A stretch of DNA of 64,000 nucleotides from Bradyrhizobium sp. DOA9 (GCF_000617845.2 NZ_DF820425.1:4887725-4951724); one strand, 5' to 3'; counted from the stretch's first letter, positions 18,244 to 27,119 are shown. Notes: a model not told the origin generated them from the letters alone. Program-made: numbers and translations.

Positions 18244-18822
18244 ATGTCGGTTGAGCCCGAGAAAAGACCTGGTCCCCGCCCGCCCTCGCCGCAGCTCGGC
18301 CTGCTGCCGATGATCATCTTCGGCTCACGCTGGCTGCAGCTGCCGCTCTATCTCGGACTGATCGTGGCGCAGTGCGTCTACATCGCGCTGTTCCTCAAGG
18401 AGCTCTGGCACCTCTCCTGGCACGCCCTCGAGCTCACCGAGCAGCAGATCATGATGAGCGTGCTGGCGCTGATCGACGTCGTGATGATCTCCAATCTGCT
18501 CGTGATGGTGATCGTCGGAGGCTATGAGACGTTCGTCTCGCGGCTCGACCTCCAGGGCCATCCCGACGAGCCGGAATGGCTCGGCCACGTCAATGCGAGC
18601 GTCCTGAAGATCAAGCTCGCCATGGCCATCATCGGCATCTCCTCGATCGCGCTGCTGCGCACCTTCATCGAAGCCGGAAATCTCGGCTCCAACCGCGCCG
18701 GCTACACCGAGACCGGCGTGATGTGGCAAGTGCTGATCCACATCACCTTCATCGTCTCGGCAATCGGCATCGCCTATGTCGACAAGCTCAGCGAGTCCGG
18801 AATGCGCAATCATGCCGAATGA
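18244..18822 (+). CDS. YqhA/UPF0114 family inner-membrane protein
   Basis: This 192-aa protein (ATG 18244) has four predicted membrane helices: residues about 30-52 (YLGLIVAQCVYIALFL), 70-92 (MMSVLALIDVVMISNLLVMVIVGG), 121-140 (KLAMAIIGISSIALLRTF) and 160-180 (VLIHITFIVSAIGIAYVDKL). The order and the GGYETFVSRLD segment match the UPF0114/YqhA family, whose role is unclear. It is convergent with the zeta-subunit-like gene, with 18 bases between them. Confidence 0.85.
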   Translation: MSVEPEKRPGPRPPSPQLGLLPMIIFGSRWLQLPLYLGLIVAQCVYIALFLKELWHLSWHALELTEQQIMMSVLALIDVVMISNLLVMVIVGGYETFVSRLDLQGHPDEPEWLGHVNASVLKIKLAMAIIGISSIALLRTFIEAGNLGSNRAGYTETGVMWQVLIHITFIVSAIGIAYVDKLSESGMRNHAE

Positions 18823-18840
18823 AGCGCTCTCCGGCCGGTC

Positions 18841-19161
18841 TCATTGCCGGTCCGCTTCGAGCTGCGCCAGCGCCTGGTGCAGACACTCCTGAAGCTTTGC
18901 TGCGACCCGCTCACGAGCGATGCCCTTGCCTGCGAGATCGTCCGACACCTTGCGGACGACGTCGTCGATCGTCCGGCTCTCCAGATGGTCCGTCACCAGC
19001 GCGGTTGCGTAGCTTGCGGCGGCGTCACCGCTGAGCCCGAGCTGGCCTGCTGCCCACAGCCCGAGCAGCTTGTTGGACCGCGCCGTGGCCTTGAACATGA
19101 ATTCCTCGTCGTGGGCGAATTTGGCTTCAAAGCCCTGCTCGCGCTTGTCGAACGTGGTCAT
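18841..19161 (-). CDS. DUF1476 protein, F1Fo-ATPase zeta-type inhibitor
   Basis: The 106-aa product (MTTFDKREQGFEAKFAHDEE) matches DUF1476, the family of the Alphaproteobacterial ATP synthase zeta subunit, which inhibits ATP hydrolysis by inserting its N-terminal region into F1. The typical blocks DEEFMFKATARSNKLLGLWAA and IDDVVRKVSDDLA are present. ATG 19161 is preferred to ATG 19173 because the family begins with TTFDKRE. It is monocistronic and far from any ATP synthase genes. Confidence 0.88.
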   Translation of the reverse strand: MTTFDKREQGFEAKFAHDEEFMFKATARSNKLLGLWAAGQLGLSGDAAASYATALVTDHLESRTIDDVVRKVSDDLAGKGIARERVAAKLQECLHQALAQLEADRQ

Positions 19162-19409
19162 GGTCAGCTCCATTCTGATTCGCTGATGAGGATCGGACTT
19201 GCTGGGAGCGAACGTCTCCGTGGTTCACGTCAGTTTAGGATCATTTGAAGCTTCCTCCCGGAAGCCGAACGGCGTCAAGCCTGCCGAGCGCTCACAAGGC
19301 GGGCGCATGGACCCGCCAGCCCCGCGTAAGCCGGCTCCGGCAAGCTGTCGTTTACCATTCGTTAACCAGACTCGGTGACGGATGGGACGAAGACATCGAG
19401 AGCTGACGC

Positions 19410-19625
19410 ATGAACAGAGAGCTGCGGGAGTTTCGACGGCTTGAACAAGTCTGCCTGGAGCAGGCTGCCCTCTCCATGGACCTGACACGCAGCGGGCTGC
19501 TGAAGGTCGCCGACGACTGCCGGATCGCGGCCGAAGCGATCGAGGCGCAATTGCCTCGCGGGGTCTTCGCGGACGCCGTCCAGGCGCTCAAGCTGGCCCT
19601 GAGCGCGAAGGCCAGGCGGCATTAG
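19410..19625 (+). CDS. Hypothetical protein, 71 aa
   Basis: ATG 19410 is preceded by GAGAGCTGA. The helical product begins MNRELREFRRLEQVCLEQAA and contains VADDCRIAAEAIEAQL, with no signal peptide or cysteine pair. Similar short helical proteins are common in Bradyrhizobium. Function is unknown. Confidence 0.65.
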   Translation: MNRELREFRRLEQVCLEQAALSMDLTRSGLLKVADDCRIAAEAIEAQLPRGVFADAVQALKLALSAKARRH

Positions 19626-19676
19626 GTCGGCCGCAGGAGAAGCGATCTGGGAGTTTGGGCAGCGAAGCGCGTGCGC

Positions 19677-19868
19677 TCAGCCCTTTGCCGCGGCCGCTTC
19701 GCGCGCCAGCCGCTCGGCCTTCAGCCGTTCCTTGTTGGCGTAGAACGCCTTCTGCGCCGCTTCGTGGTCGCGCATGGCCTTTTCGGCCTCGACCCGGCGC
19801 GCCGCATCGCGGGCGTGGCGTTGTTCGGGGGTCAGGGGCTTGCGTCGGAACGAAAGGTCTTCAGTCAT
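19677..19868 (-). CDS. Small basic helical protein, 63 aa
   Basis: Starting at ATG 19868 the product reads MTEDLSFRRKPLTPEQRHARD and continues as a charged helix rich in Ala, Arg, Glu and Lys (RVEAEKAMRDHEAAQKAF). It has no hydrophobic segment, so it is likely cytoplasmic. The longer in-frame start at 19949 adds residues without support. Function is unknown. Confidence 0.6.
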   Translation of the reverse strand: MTEDLSFRRKPLTPEQRHARDAARRVEAEKAMRDHEAAQKAFYANKERLKAERLAREAAAAKG

Positions 19869-20092
19869 GCCGAGTGAACGTGGCCGACAGGAAAAAGTTC
19901 CGGCCGCGACGTCTGGCGGGGTAGTGAAGTCTTGCGAAAACAACCCCATGCACAGTAGCTAAGTCGTTCTGCTACAACGCTTTTCTCGACAGCGCAGGAG
20001 CACGTGCTCTCGTTGGGCCAAACAGCTGCAAATGCGAGCATTTTCGCGCGCTACGCCCGGCAACAGGCGATACGGTCCACGCCCCGGAACCG

Positions 20093-20767
20093 TCAGATCG
20101 CGATGTCCGCAATCACCGGCAAATGGTCCGAATAGGCGCGCGCTTCCGCGTCGGTCCAGACTTTTCCGAACCGGCTGTCCCGCGTTGCATAGATGCGGTC
20201 GAGCCGAAGCAAGGGCAAATGCGCCGGAAAGGTTCGCAGCCGCGTCCGGTTCGGGCAGACCTGCGCGAGCACGCGCCGCACCGACTTCACCCAGAACCAG
20301 TCGTTGAAATCGCCGAGCACGACGGTCCTTTCCGACTTGACCAGGCTCGCCAGGGCCTGAGCCTGCGCATAACGCTCGTGGATGCTCAGGCCGAGATGCG
20401 TGGCGACCACGCGGAATTCGCCGAAAGGCGTCAGCAATCCCGTCGCGATCGCCCTCCGCGGCTCCCGCTCCCGATAGGACACGTCGACGATCTCGGGCAC
20501 GCTGGAGAACGGAAAGCGGCTCATGAGCATCTGGCCGTAGTCACCGTCCTCCGTGACGATCGACTTGGCATGAACGTCATGATCGCCGACGACGCGCGCC
20601 AGCTTCGCAAACGGATCATCCGAGCGCGATCGGGAATCCACCTCCTGGAGCGCGACGACATCCGGCGACCATTTGCGGATGATGGAGCAAACCCCCTCCA
20701 GATCGAACGTCGGATTGAGATTGAAGGTGCCGTGCACATTCCACGTCATGAAACGCACCGGCATCAA
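20093..20767 (-). CDS. Endonuclease/exonuclease/phosphatase (EEP) family protein
   Basis: This 224-aa protein has the EEP metal-dependent phosphodiesterase fold: MTWNVHG (7-13), ALQEVDSR with the metal-binding Glu, VVATHLGL, VVLGDFNDW (catalytic Asp and Asn) and the terminal SDHLPV with catalytic Asp-His. No signal peptide is seen. Its ATG overlaps the last four bases of the phospholipase D/VTT gene, so the two are co-translated. The substrate may be a phosphodiester made or exposed by the neighbouring enzyme; that is inference. Confidence 0.85.
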   Translation of the reverse strand: MMPVRFMTWNVHGTFNLNPTFDLEGVCSIIRKWSPDVVALQEVDSRSRSDDPFAKLARVVGDHDVHAKSIVTEDGDYGQMLMSRFPFSSVPEIVDVSYREREPRRAIATGLLTPFGEFRVVATHLGLSIHERYAQAQALASLVKSERTVVLGDFNDWFWVKSVRRVLAQVCPNRTRLRTFPAHLPLLRLDRIYATRDSRFGKVWTDAEARAYSDHLPVIADIAI

Positions 20768-22920
20768 CGTCTCCCGGCAAGCCAGGTCGCGACAAACTGT
20801 GCGCCCGCGCAGATCCCGACCCAGCCCAGGAACGCAAGAGCCAGCAGCGCGATGTTGCTCCAGGACGCATTCCTGGCGAGATCTGCGATCTGCGCGCCCA
20901 GAACGGCCATGGCGAGAATGCCGGGCATCATGCCGAGCAGCGTTCCCACCATGAAATCACGCAGCGGCAGCGTGCTCGCACCGGCCGCGACGTTCACCAG
21001 CGAGAACGGTGCGATCGGAATCATCCGGATGACGACGACCGCCAGAATTCCCTTGCCGACGACCCGTTCCTGGATGCGCGCGGCACGGCGTCCCAGCAGG
21101 CGCTGAAGACGCTCCCGCCCCAGAAACCGTCCGATCGCAAAAAGCAGGAGGGCGCTCAGCAAGACGCCGGCCATGGCGGTGACGAAACCCAGCCAGGGCC
21201 CGAGCGCGGCAGCAGTTGCGGCAATGAGCACGAGAACCGGAAAGATCACCAGCCCGCCGACGACAAAGGCCAGGATCGCGAATGGCGGTCCCCAGCCCGA
21301 CTGCGAATAGGCAGACAGGAATGACGAGATGCGGCCCGTATTGGCATAATCGCTCAACGACGTGTACGACCACGCCAGCGCCAGTCCAAGCAGCGCCAGC
21401 GCGATCGAGGCGATTCCGATGATCGTCTTCGTGCTCCACATGCGCGATGCCGCGCGCTCCAGATGAAGCGGCAGCTCGGGGTCCGCCACCGGCTGAACCA
21501 AATTGGCCAGCGTGCTGGTCAGAACCGAGGACTCCACTTTTCGCAGCGTCCTCGCCCCACCCGTTTTCGACACCTGGTCCAGCAGAGCGAACAGTCGATG
21601 CTCGTTCTGCGTGACGGCCTGTTCGTCGAGATCGCAGAAATGAGCGATGAGGCGACGGCGGACCGACGCGATGAAATCCCGATGCTCCTCGGATTCAGCT
21701 TCGAAAATCAGGTCGCATTCGCTGTCGGCGCCCATCGATCGATTGTTCAAATTGGCCGAGCCGATCCGCAGGATCCGGTCGTCGACGACCATGAGCTTGC
21801 TGTGCACCATTACCGCGGCTTCCTTATTGCCGCTGCGGGAGACCGGATAGACGAAGCGGATGCGATCGGCGACGCCAGCCGCGCTGAAGCAGTCGATGAA
21901 GGCGCCACGGCCGTTCTGCATGGCCTGGGATTCCAGCCACGAGGAATGCAGTTTCGGGGCGACGACCAGAACCCGAAGCGACGGCACGCGACGCATCTGC
22001 TCCGCCAATTCATGCGCCATCCTCGTTGCGCTGGTGAACTGGTTTTCGATGTACACGAAGCTCGTTGCCGAACGGATCGCCGCAATGAACGAGCGTTCGA
22101 CCTCCCTGATGGTCGAACCGGCCGGACAGACCACCTCGGTCCTGGCGATCCCGACCGGCAAATGCTCGGCCTCGACAGGCACGTTCGCGGGCCAGCGACC
22201 GGCCTTGCGCGCGCGCCGTTCATCGGCCTGTTGGCCTGCCGCACGCCAGCGCTGCTCCACCAGGGCGAACAGCTGCTCCGCGGCCTCGCCGTCGACCAGG
22301 CACTGGACATCGTGAAACGGCGGATACGGCTTGCGCTGGGTATCGCAGCGCATGGCATTGTCGGCGCGGTGGTCGCTCGTGTCCCAGCGCCTGATCGTCA
22401 GATCGAGGCCGCCGACGAACGCGAGTGAACCGTCGACGCAGACGATCTTCTGGTGTTGCGCCGAACCGAACGGCAGCGTGGCGTCCAGATGAAAGCGGAC
22501 GCGGCCATCGGTATCGGCGGTGAATTTCGCCGCGGAATTCCACTCTCTCTCGGAGGCGTAAAACGAGACGAAGTCCCAGACGAGAATATTGATGCGCAAG
22601 GAGGGCCGGCGCTGCACCAGGGCGCGCAGGAAGGGACCAAGCTCCTCAGGCAGGCCGTCATCCGCGCGTCCGGACGCTCCGACCAGGCGCGTCCTGCTAT
22701 GGATATCCCAGCCAATAATGTAGACGAGATCCTGCGCCTCCAGCAGGGCCTCCCGCAGGGCTGCGAAATAGGCGGCGCCATCGTTCAGAACCGCCACGCG
22801 CCGCGCCCTGCACCGCCGCCAGACGGTGTCGCCGGGTATCAGTGTCGATGCGCTCTGAAGCAGATGGACCTCGCAATTCGCGTTTGCGTCTAAACGCGCT
22901 GGAGGCTCAGGGCGTTCCAC
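20764..22920 (-). CDS. Phospholipase D family protein fused to a VTT (TVP38/TMEM64) membrane domain
   Basis: The 718-aa protein joins two modules. Residues about 1-480 form a phospholipase D/cardiolipin-synthase-like enzyme with two HKD motifs, HQKIVCVDGSLAFVGG and HSKLMVVDDRILRIGSANLNNRS, plus the WDIHSR segment. Residues about 500-718 are membrane helices with the VTT/SNARE-associated signature (FVVGGLVIFPVLVLI, VIRMIPIAPFSLVNVAAGAS). It is likely an inner-membrane phospholipid-modifying enzyme. The downstream EEP gene overlaps by four bases. Confidence 0.9.
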   Translation of the reverse strand: MERPEPPARLDANANCEVHLLQSASTLIPGDTVWRRCRARRVAVLNDGAAYFAALREALLEAQDLVYIIGWDIHSRTRLVGASGRADDGLPEELGPFLRALVQRRPSLRINILVWDFVSFYASEREWNSAAKFTADTDGRVRFHLDATLPFGSAQHQKIVCVDGSLAFVGGLDLTIRRWDTSDHRADNAMRCDTQRKPYPPFHDVQCLVDGEAAEQLFALVEQRWRAAGQQADERRARKAGRWPANVPVEAEHLPVGIARTEVVCPAGSTIREVERSFIAAIRSATSFVYIENQFTSATRMAHELAEQMRRVPSLRVLVVAPKLHSSWLESQAMQNGRGAFIDCFSAAGVADRIRFVYPVSRSGNKEAAVMVHSKLMVVDDRILRIGSANLNNRSMGADSECDLIFEAESEEHRDFIASVRRRLIAHFCDLDEQAVTQNEHRLFALLDQVSKTGGARTLRKVESSVLTSTLANLVQPVADPELPLHLERAASRMWSTKTIIGIASIALALLGLALAWSYTSLSDYANTGRISSFLSAYSQSGWGPPFAILAFVVGGLVIFPVLVLIAATAAALGPWLGFVTAMAGVLLSALLLFAIGRFLGRERLQRLLGRRAARIQERVVGKGILAVVVIRMIPIAPFSLVNVAAGASTLPLRDFMVGTLLGMMPGILAMAVLGAQIADLARNASWSNIALLALAFLGWVGICAGAQFVATWLAGRR

Positions 22921-22968
22921 GACGCGAATGCCGGACTCCGGCGCTCACTGGGCCCATCGCACAATTCG

Positions 22969-23265
22969 TCATTTGGTGCGGACCGTCTTCGCGCCGGCGC
23001 TCCTCAACACATCCGCGATCTTCTCAGGGGCATCGCCGTGGAAATCGACGGAAACCTCGATCAGACCTTCCAGCTTCTGCCGCCCCTCCGGAGTGGGCGC
23101 TGTCTTGGCGTCGGGACCTGCCGCGCGTGTTCCCACCGTGTTCGCAGCGCCGGCGGGCTGGACGAAGACGTCGGCTCGCGGCACGCCGCATTCCTGCACG
23201 ACATGCTCGACCGCAAGCTCGGCGCCGCGGCGCGTGTCGAATTCTCCAATGATGGTGCTTTCCAA
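22969..23265 (-). CDS. General stress protein 17M-like small protein
   Basis: The most likely start is TTG 23265 (ESTIIGEFDTRRGAELAVEH), since GGAGAG lies at ideal spacing before it and the residues above it look non-coding. The 98-aa product resembles the GSP17M/YflT-type module: an N-terminal beta-alpha unit, a Gly/Ala-rich middle and a C-terminal LIEVSVDFHGDAPEKIADVLRSAGA. Role unknown, possibly stress-related. It is upstream of the phospholipase D gene on the same strand. Confidence 0.65.
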   Translation of the reverse strand: MESTIIGEFDTRRGAELAVEHVVQECGVPRADVFVQPAGAANTVGTRAAGPDAKTAPTPEGRQKLEGLIEVSVDFHGDAPEKIADVLRSAGAKTVRTK

Positions 23266-23440
23266 GGCTGCTCTCCGTGTGGTCGAGACTGCGAACAACA
23301 GGCGAGCTGGGGCCAGGTTCCTGGCGCGTCGCCTCTCTTGGCTCGAGCAGGCAACCGCTTTCCGTGCGTCATTGAGACAGGTCAATACGAGCGCGCCGAA
23401 GCTCTGGAAAACTGACCTCGGCAAATCAACGGAGGCCGCG

Positions 23441-24049
23441 ATGTCACAGCAGAGCAGCATGCATTTCTATCTCAACTGGGCCAAGGAGCGGATCGACGAG
23501 ATGGACGCGGCGTTGGCCTCGTTCGAGGTCAAGGCCGGTCAGGCCAAGGAAGAGTCCAAGGTCAAGACCGATCAGCTCCTGGCCGATCTGACCAAGCGCC
23601 GCGACGAGTTTCAGGCGCTGCTCAAGACCAAGGCGCAGGCCGGTGAAGCGGCATGGGCGGACGCCAAGGCCGAGCTGGAGCGGCAATGGAACGCATTCGA
23701 AGCCCAGATGAAGACCTACTTCGAAAGCGCCGGAAAACAGCTCGAACAGCAGCAGGCCACCTTCAAGGATCTTGCGGCTGCACAGGCCAAGGCCTGGGGT
23801 GAAGCCGCAGAGAAATTCCGCGAGGCCGCAGGCAAGGTCGCCGCTGCCCGCACCGTGGACATCGACGCCGCGCTCAAGCAGATGAAGTCCGACGCCTCCG
23901 AAGCCGAAGCACGCCTGCAGAAGCTGAAGCAGGCCGGCAGCGAGTCCTGGTCGGTGATGAGCGCTGCACTCGCCGAATCCCGCAAGGCGTTCGATCAGGC
24001 CAACAAGACCGCGTGGGACGCGCTAAAGGGCGGTGATACCAAGAGCTGA
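23441..24049 (+). CDS. Coiled-coil hypothetical protein, 202 aa
   Basis: ATG 23441 has GGAGG seven bases upstream. The protein is almost wholly helical with heptad-like patterns, for example AKAELERQWNAFEAQMKTYF and EAEARLQKLKQAGSESW, and is rich in Ala, Lys, Glu and Gln. It has no signal peptide or membrane helix. The layout resembles apolipoprotein-like or phasin-like helical bundles, but I do not recognise a family. It is divergent from the GSP17M-like gene. Confidence 0.75.
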   Translation: MSQQSSMHFYLNWAKERIDEMDAALASFEVKAGQAKEESKVKTDQLLADLTKRRDEFQALLKTKAQAGEAAWADAKAELERQWNAFEAQMKTYFESAGKQLEQQQATFKDLAAAQAKAWGEAAEKFREAAGKVAAARTVDIDAALKQMKSDASEAEARLQKLKQAGSESWSVMSAALAESRKAFDQANKTAWDALKGGDTKS

Positions 24050-24130
24050 GGTTTTCGGTTCGGCGAACCTGCCCGCTGAGGAGAGGCGGACCTATCGTCC
24101 GGAGGCCGCCTCTGCCCCGATGCGCCGCGC

Positions 24131-24874
24131 TCAGCTTCCTTTGGCGGTGGTCCCTGCCCCCGCTCCGCCAAGGCCGGGATTGATGGCCAGCGACGCTCCA
24201 GCAGCGCCGCCGGCTTCGTAGGCCGTCATCGACACCATCCGGCTGGTGCTGCGCGCGGTCCTGAGCTTGAGGTCGAGCTTGTCCAATTCGGCATCGACCA
24301 CCGAGGTCTTGAGGACGACCAGCCCGCGGCCGGTGCTTTCATTGACCTGATCGCGGCCGGCCTTGATCGCCACCAGCCGTTGCGCGATCGACGCCACCAT
24401 CCCGAGCGCGAAGGAGGCGTTGGCCAGATACCGCTCCTGGTGCCGGAACCTGCTGTAATCGACCGAGGTCTTGAAGCGGCCGAGCTCGGCGCGCACGGCG
24501 CCGTCGATCAGTTCGGCCAAATAATGCGCGACCTCGACATCCGCAGCCAGACCGAAGAAAACATAGACGTTCTCGCCGGCCGCATTCTTCTCGCGCCAGA
24601 CCCGGCAATCGCAGAAATGAGCGATCGCGCCGATGCAGTCGTCCAGTGGAATTCGCTTCTTGCGATGGGTCTCAAACACCCTCCGTTCGCACGGCGAGGC
24701 GCGCAGCTCGACATCGGAAAGCGACAAATCGTGGCGGTCCAGCAGCTCGGCGACTTTGGCGGCGGCAGACAGCGCCTCGTCCTCGGTGCAGCCATTGGCG
24801 ATGGTTTTGGCGCGCAACGCCTGGATGCGCAGCTTGAGCTTGTCGAGCGCGGCTGGATTGGACGTTTGATTCAC
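24131..24874 (-). CDS. DUF2786 domain protein
   Basis: The 247-aa product starts with GTG 24874 after AGGTGA. Residues about 9-50 (DKLKLRIQALRAKTIANGCT, EDEALSAAAKVAELLDRHDL) match the DUF2786 helical domain found in phage-associated and chromosomal proteins. The middle contains CIGAIAHFCDCRVWRE and FFGLAADVEVAHYLAELI. The C-terminus is Gly/Ala-rich. Function is unknown. It ends 50 bases from the tRNA-Ser 3' end. Confidence 0.75.
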   Translation of the reverse strand: MNQTSNPAALDKLKLRIQALRAKTIANGCTEDEALSAAAKVAELLDRHDLSLSDVELRASPCERRVFETHRKKRIPLDDCIGAIAHFCDCRVWREKNAAGENVYVFFGLAADVEVAHYLAELIDGAVRAELGRFKTSVDYSRFRHQERYLANASFALGMVASIAQRLVAIKAGRDQVNESTGRGLVVLKTSVVDAELDKLDLKLRTARSTSRMVSMTAYEAGGAAGASLAINPGLGGAGAGTTAKGS

Positions 24875-24923
24875 TGGTCACCTGCTCGGGAGAGCCCGAC
24901 CGAGAGACCCCGTTCGGATAGAC

Positions 24924-25013
24924 TGGCGGAAGGGGTGGGATTCGAACCCACGGTACCCTTGCGGGCACGCCGGTTTTCAAGACCGGTGCCTTAAACCACT
25001 CGGCCACCCTTCC
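24924..25013 (-). tRNA. tRNA-Ser (anticodon TGA)
   Basis: On the minus strand a 90-nt gene begins GGAAGGGTGGCCGAGTGG and ends with TTCGAATCCCACCCCTTCC, discriminator G and an encoded CCA. The anticodon stem CCGGT/ACCGG encloses CTTGAAA, giving anticodon TGA (serine UCA codons). The extra length comes from a long variable arm, as expected for tRNA-Ser. Confidence 0.96.
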
Positions 25014-25038
25014 GTCTCAATAATTTCAAGTGCTTAGC

Positions 25039-25420
25039 TCATGCTCTGAATAGAACAAAGTGCGAAGTAGGCACCCGATTGGCACCCCAGCGATTGAGCG
25101 CCGCATGGATCGCCGCTGCCGCCTTGCCATCGCCTTTCCTAAACAGCTGGGCGTAGATGCGCAACGTGATATCGGGCATTGCATGCTCGATGCGTTTGGA
25201 AATCGTGCCAATTTCCACGCGTCGACGAGCTGGCTCCTCTGAGGGTGCCGTACATTGTGGAACCCCATGTCAGTTTGGAAGTCGCGCCAGGCTCTGCCGT
25301 CGCGCTTCTGGGACGGCAGCGCGCCATCGAGGTTGACGAACAGCAACGCGTCATCGGGAAGCTTGCCAGCGCTGAGCTTGAGGCAAAGCGAGCACCAAAC
25401 TCCGCCTCGAAGCCCGCCCT
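25039..25420 (-). pseudogene. Frameshifted site-specific (tyrosine) recombinase remnant
   Basis: Two adjacent minus-strand frames together read as the C-terminal half of a phage-type integrase. The first gives LKLSAGKLPDDALLFVNLDG, WRDFQTDMGFHNVRH and SQLVDA. After a frame change near 25218 the second gives VEIGTISKRIEHAMPDITLR, IYAQLFRKGDGKAAAAIHAA and a stop at 25039. These match the family's RHTHASQLIDAGVDI, TISKRLGHA and ITLRIYAHLF segments. The catalytic HxLRH is degraded (HNVRHPQR) and the Tyr-bearing region is altered, so it cannot be active. It lies on the 5' side of the tRNA. Confidence 0.75.
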
Positions 25421-25796
25421 CTGTGTTCGATCTTGCGAACCAGAGGACGGGCGACGACGGTCAGTCATCTCAGGTTTGACGCCGGGCTTCGACGTCAGGA
25501 ACCACGGTAGTGCAACCGGGAAAAAGTGGCAATAACCGGCCGGGGCGGAAATATCCGGATGTCTTCCCAACCGGTATCAGAGTGATCAACCGGCACGCCG
25601 AAAGCACGTAGCCATGGGCTGCTCCGCTGGAATCGGATAAGCTCTGCGTTGCGGCCAATCCTCAAGCCCCTATCGGCCGCTTCTGGGAATGAACGGTCCT
25701 GCTCACTCTGCCCGGAGCGAGCGGGGCCGTTTGCGTCTTGGAGCCAGCTCGGTCGAGAGAGAGAACAGGCGCTCGTGCTCAGAGCCCGACGCCAAT
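25421..25796. other. Gene-poor stretch beyond the integrase remnant
   Basis: I see no supportable gene or RNA in these 376 bases. Some frames are open on both strands but lack start signals and protein-like composition. It may contain further decayed integrase sequence. Confidence 0.4.
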
Positions 25797-25958
25797 TCAT
25801 GAAGGCGGTCGACGGCTGCGCCGGACGAAGTGTCGTAGAGCATCGATTGCTCGACCCAGCGATGATGTCAGCTTGGTCTGGCGCGGCGGAATGACGATCA
25901 AGACGAATAGGATGTTCAGCAGCAACCAGCTGCCGATAACCAGCAAGATGGTCGTCAT
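25797..25958 (-). CDS. Putative 53-aa membrane protein
   Basis: ATG 25958 opens a frame encoding MTTILLVIGSWLLLNILFVL then IVIPPRQ and a basic tail. The N-terminal 23 residues form one membrane helix. The opening looks like a widespread Bradyrhizobium small membrane protein, but here the tail after PPRQ may be truncated or out of frame. The ribosome site (GAAAG) is weak. Confidence 0.48.
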   Translation of the reverse strand: MTTILLVIGSWLLLNILFVLIVIPPRQTKLTSSLGRAIDALRHFVRRSRRPPS

Positions 25959-26392
25959 GAAAACTTTCGGTCGATAACGGCAATGAACTTGTAGAACCAA
26001 TACCGCTATCGAAGCCGAGCTTGCTGCCGACTGCAAGCACAACGTTTGGTCAAAGCGCCGCCGAATTGCTTCGGCGATATGCGAGAAGCGCAGCACATTC
26101 GAACAGAGCAGTAAGGGGCGTTGAACGAGCCCCGACGTCCGCATCCGCGGGCGAGTCTTGCGCATCTCCAGCGGCAGCCGGCACAGATCCTCACCGCCGA
26201 GCGAGAGGATCGCAGGCACTGAGCCGCCCCTCGTCAACATGCTTTTCGCAAGTGAAGCGCGCTCAAAACGGAGACATCACCTGGCTTACGCGACCGGTGG
26301 TCGACTGCGGATGATGCCTGTGAGGCTCCGTAAAGTCCGCATGTCGCAGAGATTGCCATGTTCTCCCGCATCATCTATTGTTAGAGGAGATC
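25959..26392. other. Gene-poor stretch
   Basis: No gene, RNA or repeat can be supported in these 434 bases; open frames on both strands have no start signals or recognisable protein content. Together with the neighbouring low-density DNA this looks like decayed or island-like sequence. Confidence 0.4.
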
Positions 26393-26596
26393 ATGAGACG
26401 GGATGGACGATCGTTGCAAAGCAGCCAGAGCGCAAAGAATGCGCTGCTCGAAGCCGAGACGATGCTCGTCGTCGCAACAAATGCCTTGGAGCGCGGAGAT
26501 CAGGCCCAGGCTGCAACCATCCTGGCGAGGCTGCGGGAACACCTTGATCGAACGATCCCTGCGCTGAGCAAATCAACATCGCAGCCGCAAAGCTAG
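26393..26596 (+). CDS. Hypothetical helical protein, 67 aa
   Basis: ATG 26393 is preceded by GAGGAG, a good ribosome site. The product (MRRDGRSLQSSQSAKNALLE, then AETMLVVATNALERGDQAQA) is a soluble two-helix protein without motifs I recognise. A stem-loop follows 28 bases after the stop. Confidence 0.6.
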   Translation: MRRDGRSLQSSQSAKNALLEAETMLVVATNALERGDQAQAATILARLREHLDRTIPALSKSTSQPQS

Positions 26597-26621
26597 GTAG
26601 CCAGGTCCGTCGTCGGAATTA

Positions 26622-26650
26622 AAAGAGGCTACCTTTCGGTAGCCTCTTGC
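26622..26650 (+). terminator. Stem-loop terminator after the 67-aa gene
   Basis: AGAGGCTACC and GGTAGCCTCT form a perfect 10-bp stem with a TTTC loop. The T-run after it is short, so termination efficiency is uncertain; the sequence is nearly symmetric and could serve either strand. Confidence 0.6.
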
Positions 26651-26816
26651 CGGTTGAAATATTGTTCGGGAATGAAATGCCAGCCCCGGCAGAACCGAAA
26701 GTAAATCCAGCCCGGCCTCAGGATCAAGTTAAATTGCCACTTTGTCCTTAACAGCAGCAGGAACCTAAGGCCGCCGTCGCGCCTGTCTTGGTTTGCACAG
26801 TCCAAGACCTCAATGC

Positions 26817-27086
26817 ATGCCCCTTACGACCGATCCATCTCGCAACACGGAGCTCCGGCTTTTCGAAGGCATCGCGTTTGCGATGTTCGATCGCGAACAT
26901 CGCGTCCCTTGCTTCGTCACCTGGGCTGCCTTGATCGATCGCGCTGCAAAGGATGGGACTCGTCAAACGGACGTCGAAGGCACGTTTCAGCGGTACCGCT
27001 TGAAGATCGAGCAGATCGCGAGCAGGAGCTACGACCGGGGCGAAGACAGGCCCGTTGTCCGCACCGAGCAGCTCACGCCGCGCTAA
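26817..27086 (+). CDS. DUF1488-like protein, 89 aa
   Basis: From ATG 26817 the product reads MPLTTDPSRNTELRLFEGIA then FAMFDREHRVPCFVTWAALI and FQRYRLKIEQIASRSYDRG. Size and layout (a beta-rich start with V-x-C-x-V-T-x-x-A-L, then a helix ending in a basic-acidic tail) resemble DUF1488. The assignment is by eye and only moderately secure. An RNA-like double hairpin lies just downstream. Confidence 0.55.
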   Translation: MPLTTDPSRNTELRLFEGIAFAMFDREHRVPCFVTWAALIDRAAKDGTRQTDVEGTFQRYRLKIEQIASRSYDRGEDRPVVRTEQLTPR

Positions 27087-27119
27087 CCACCTGGGTATGC
27101 GCCCCCGCGATCCAAATCG

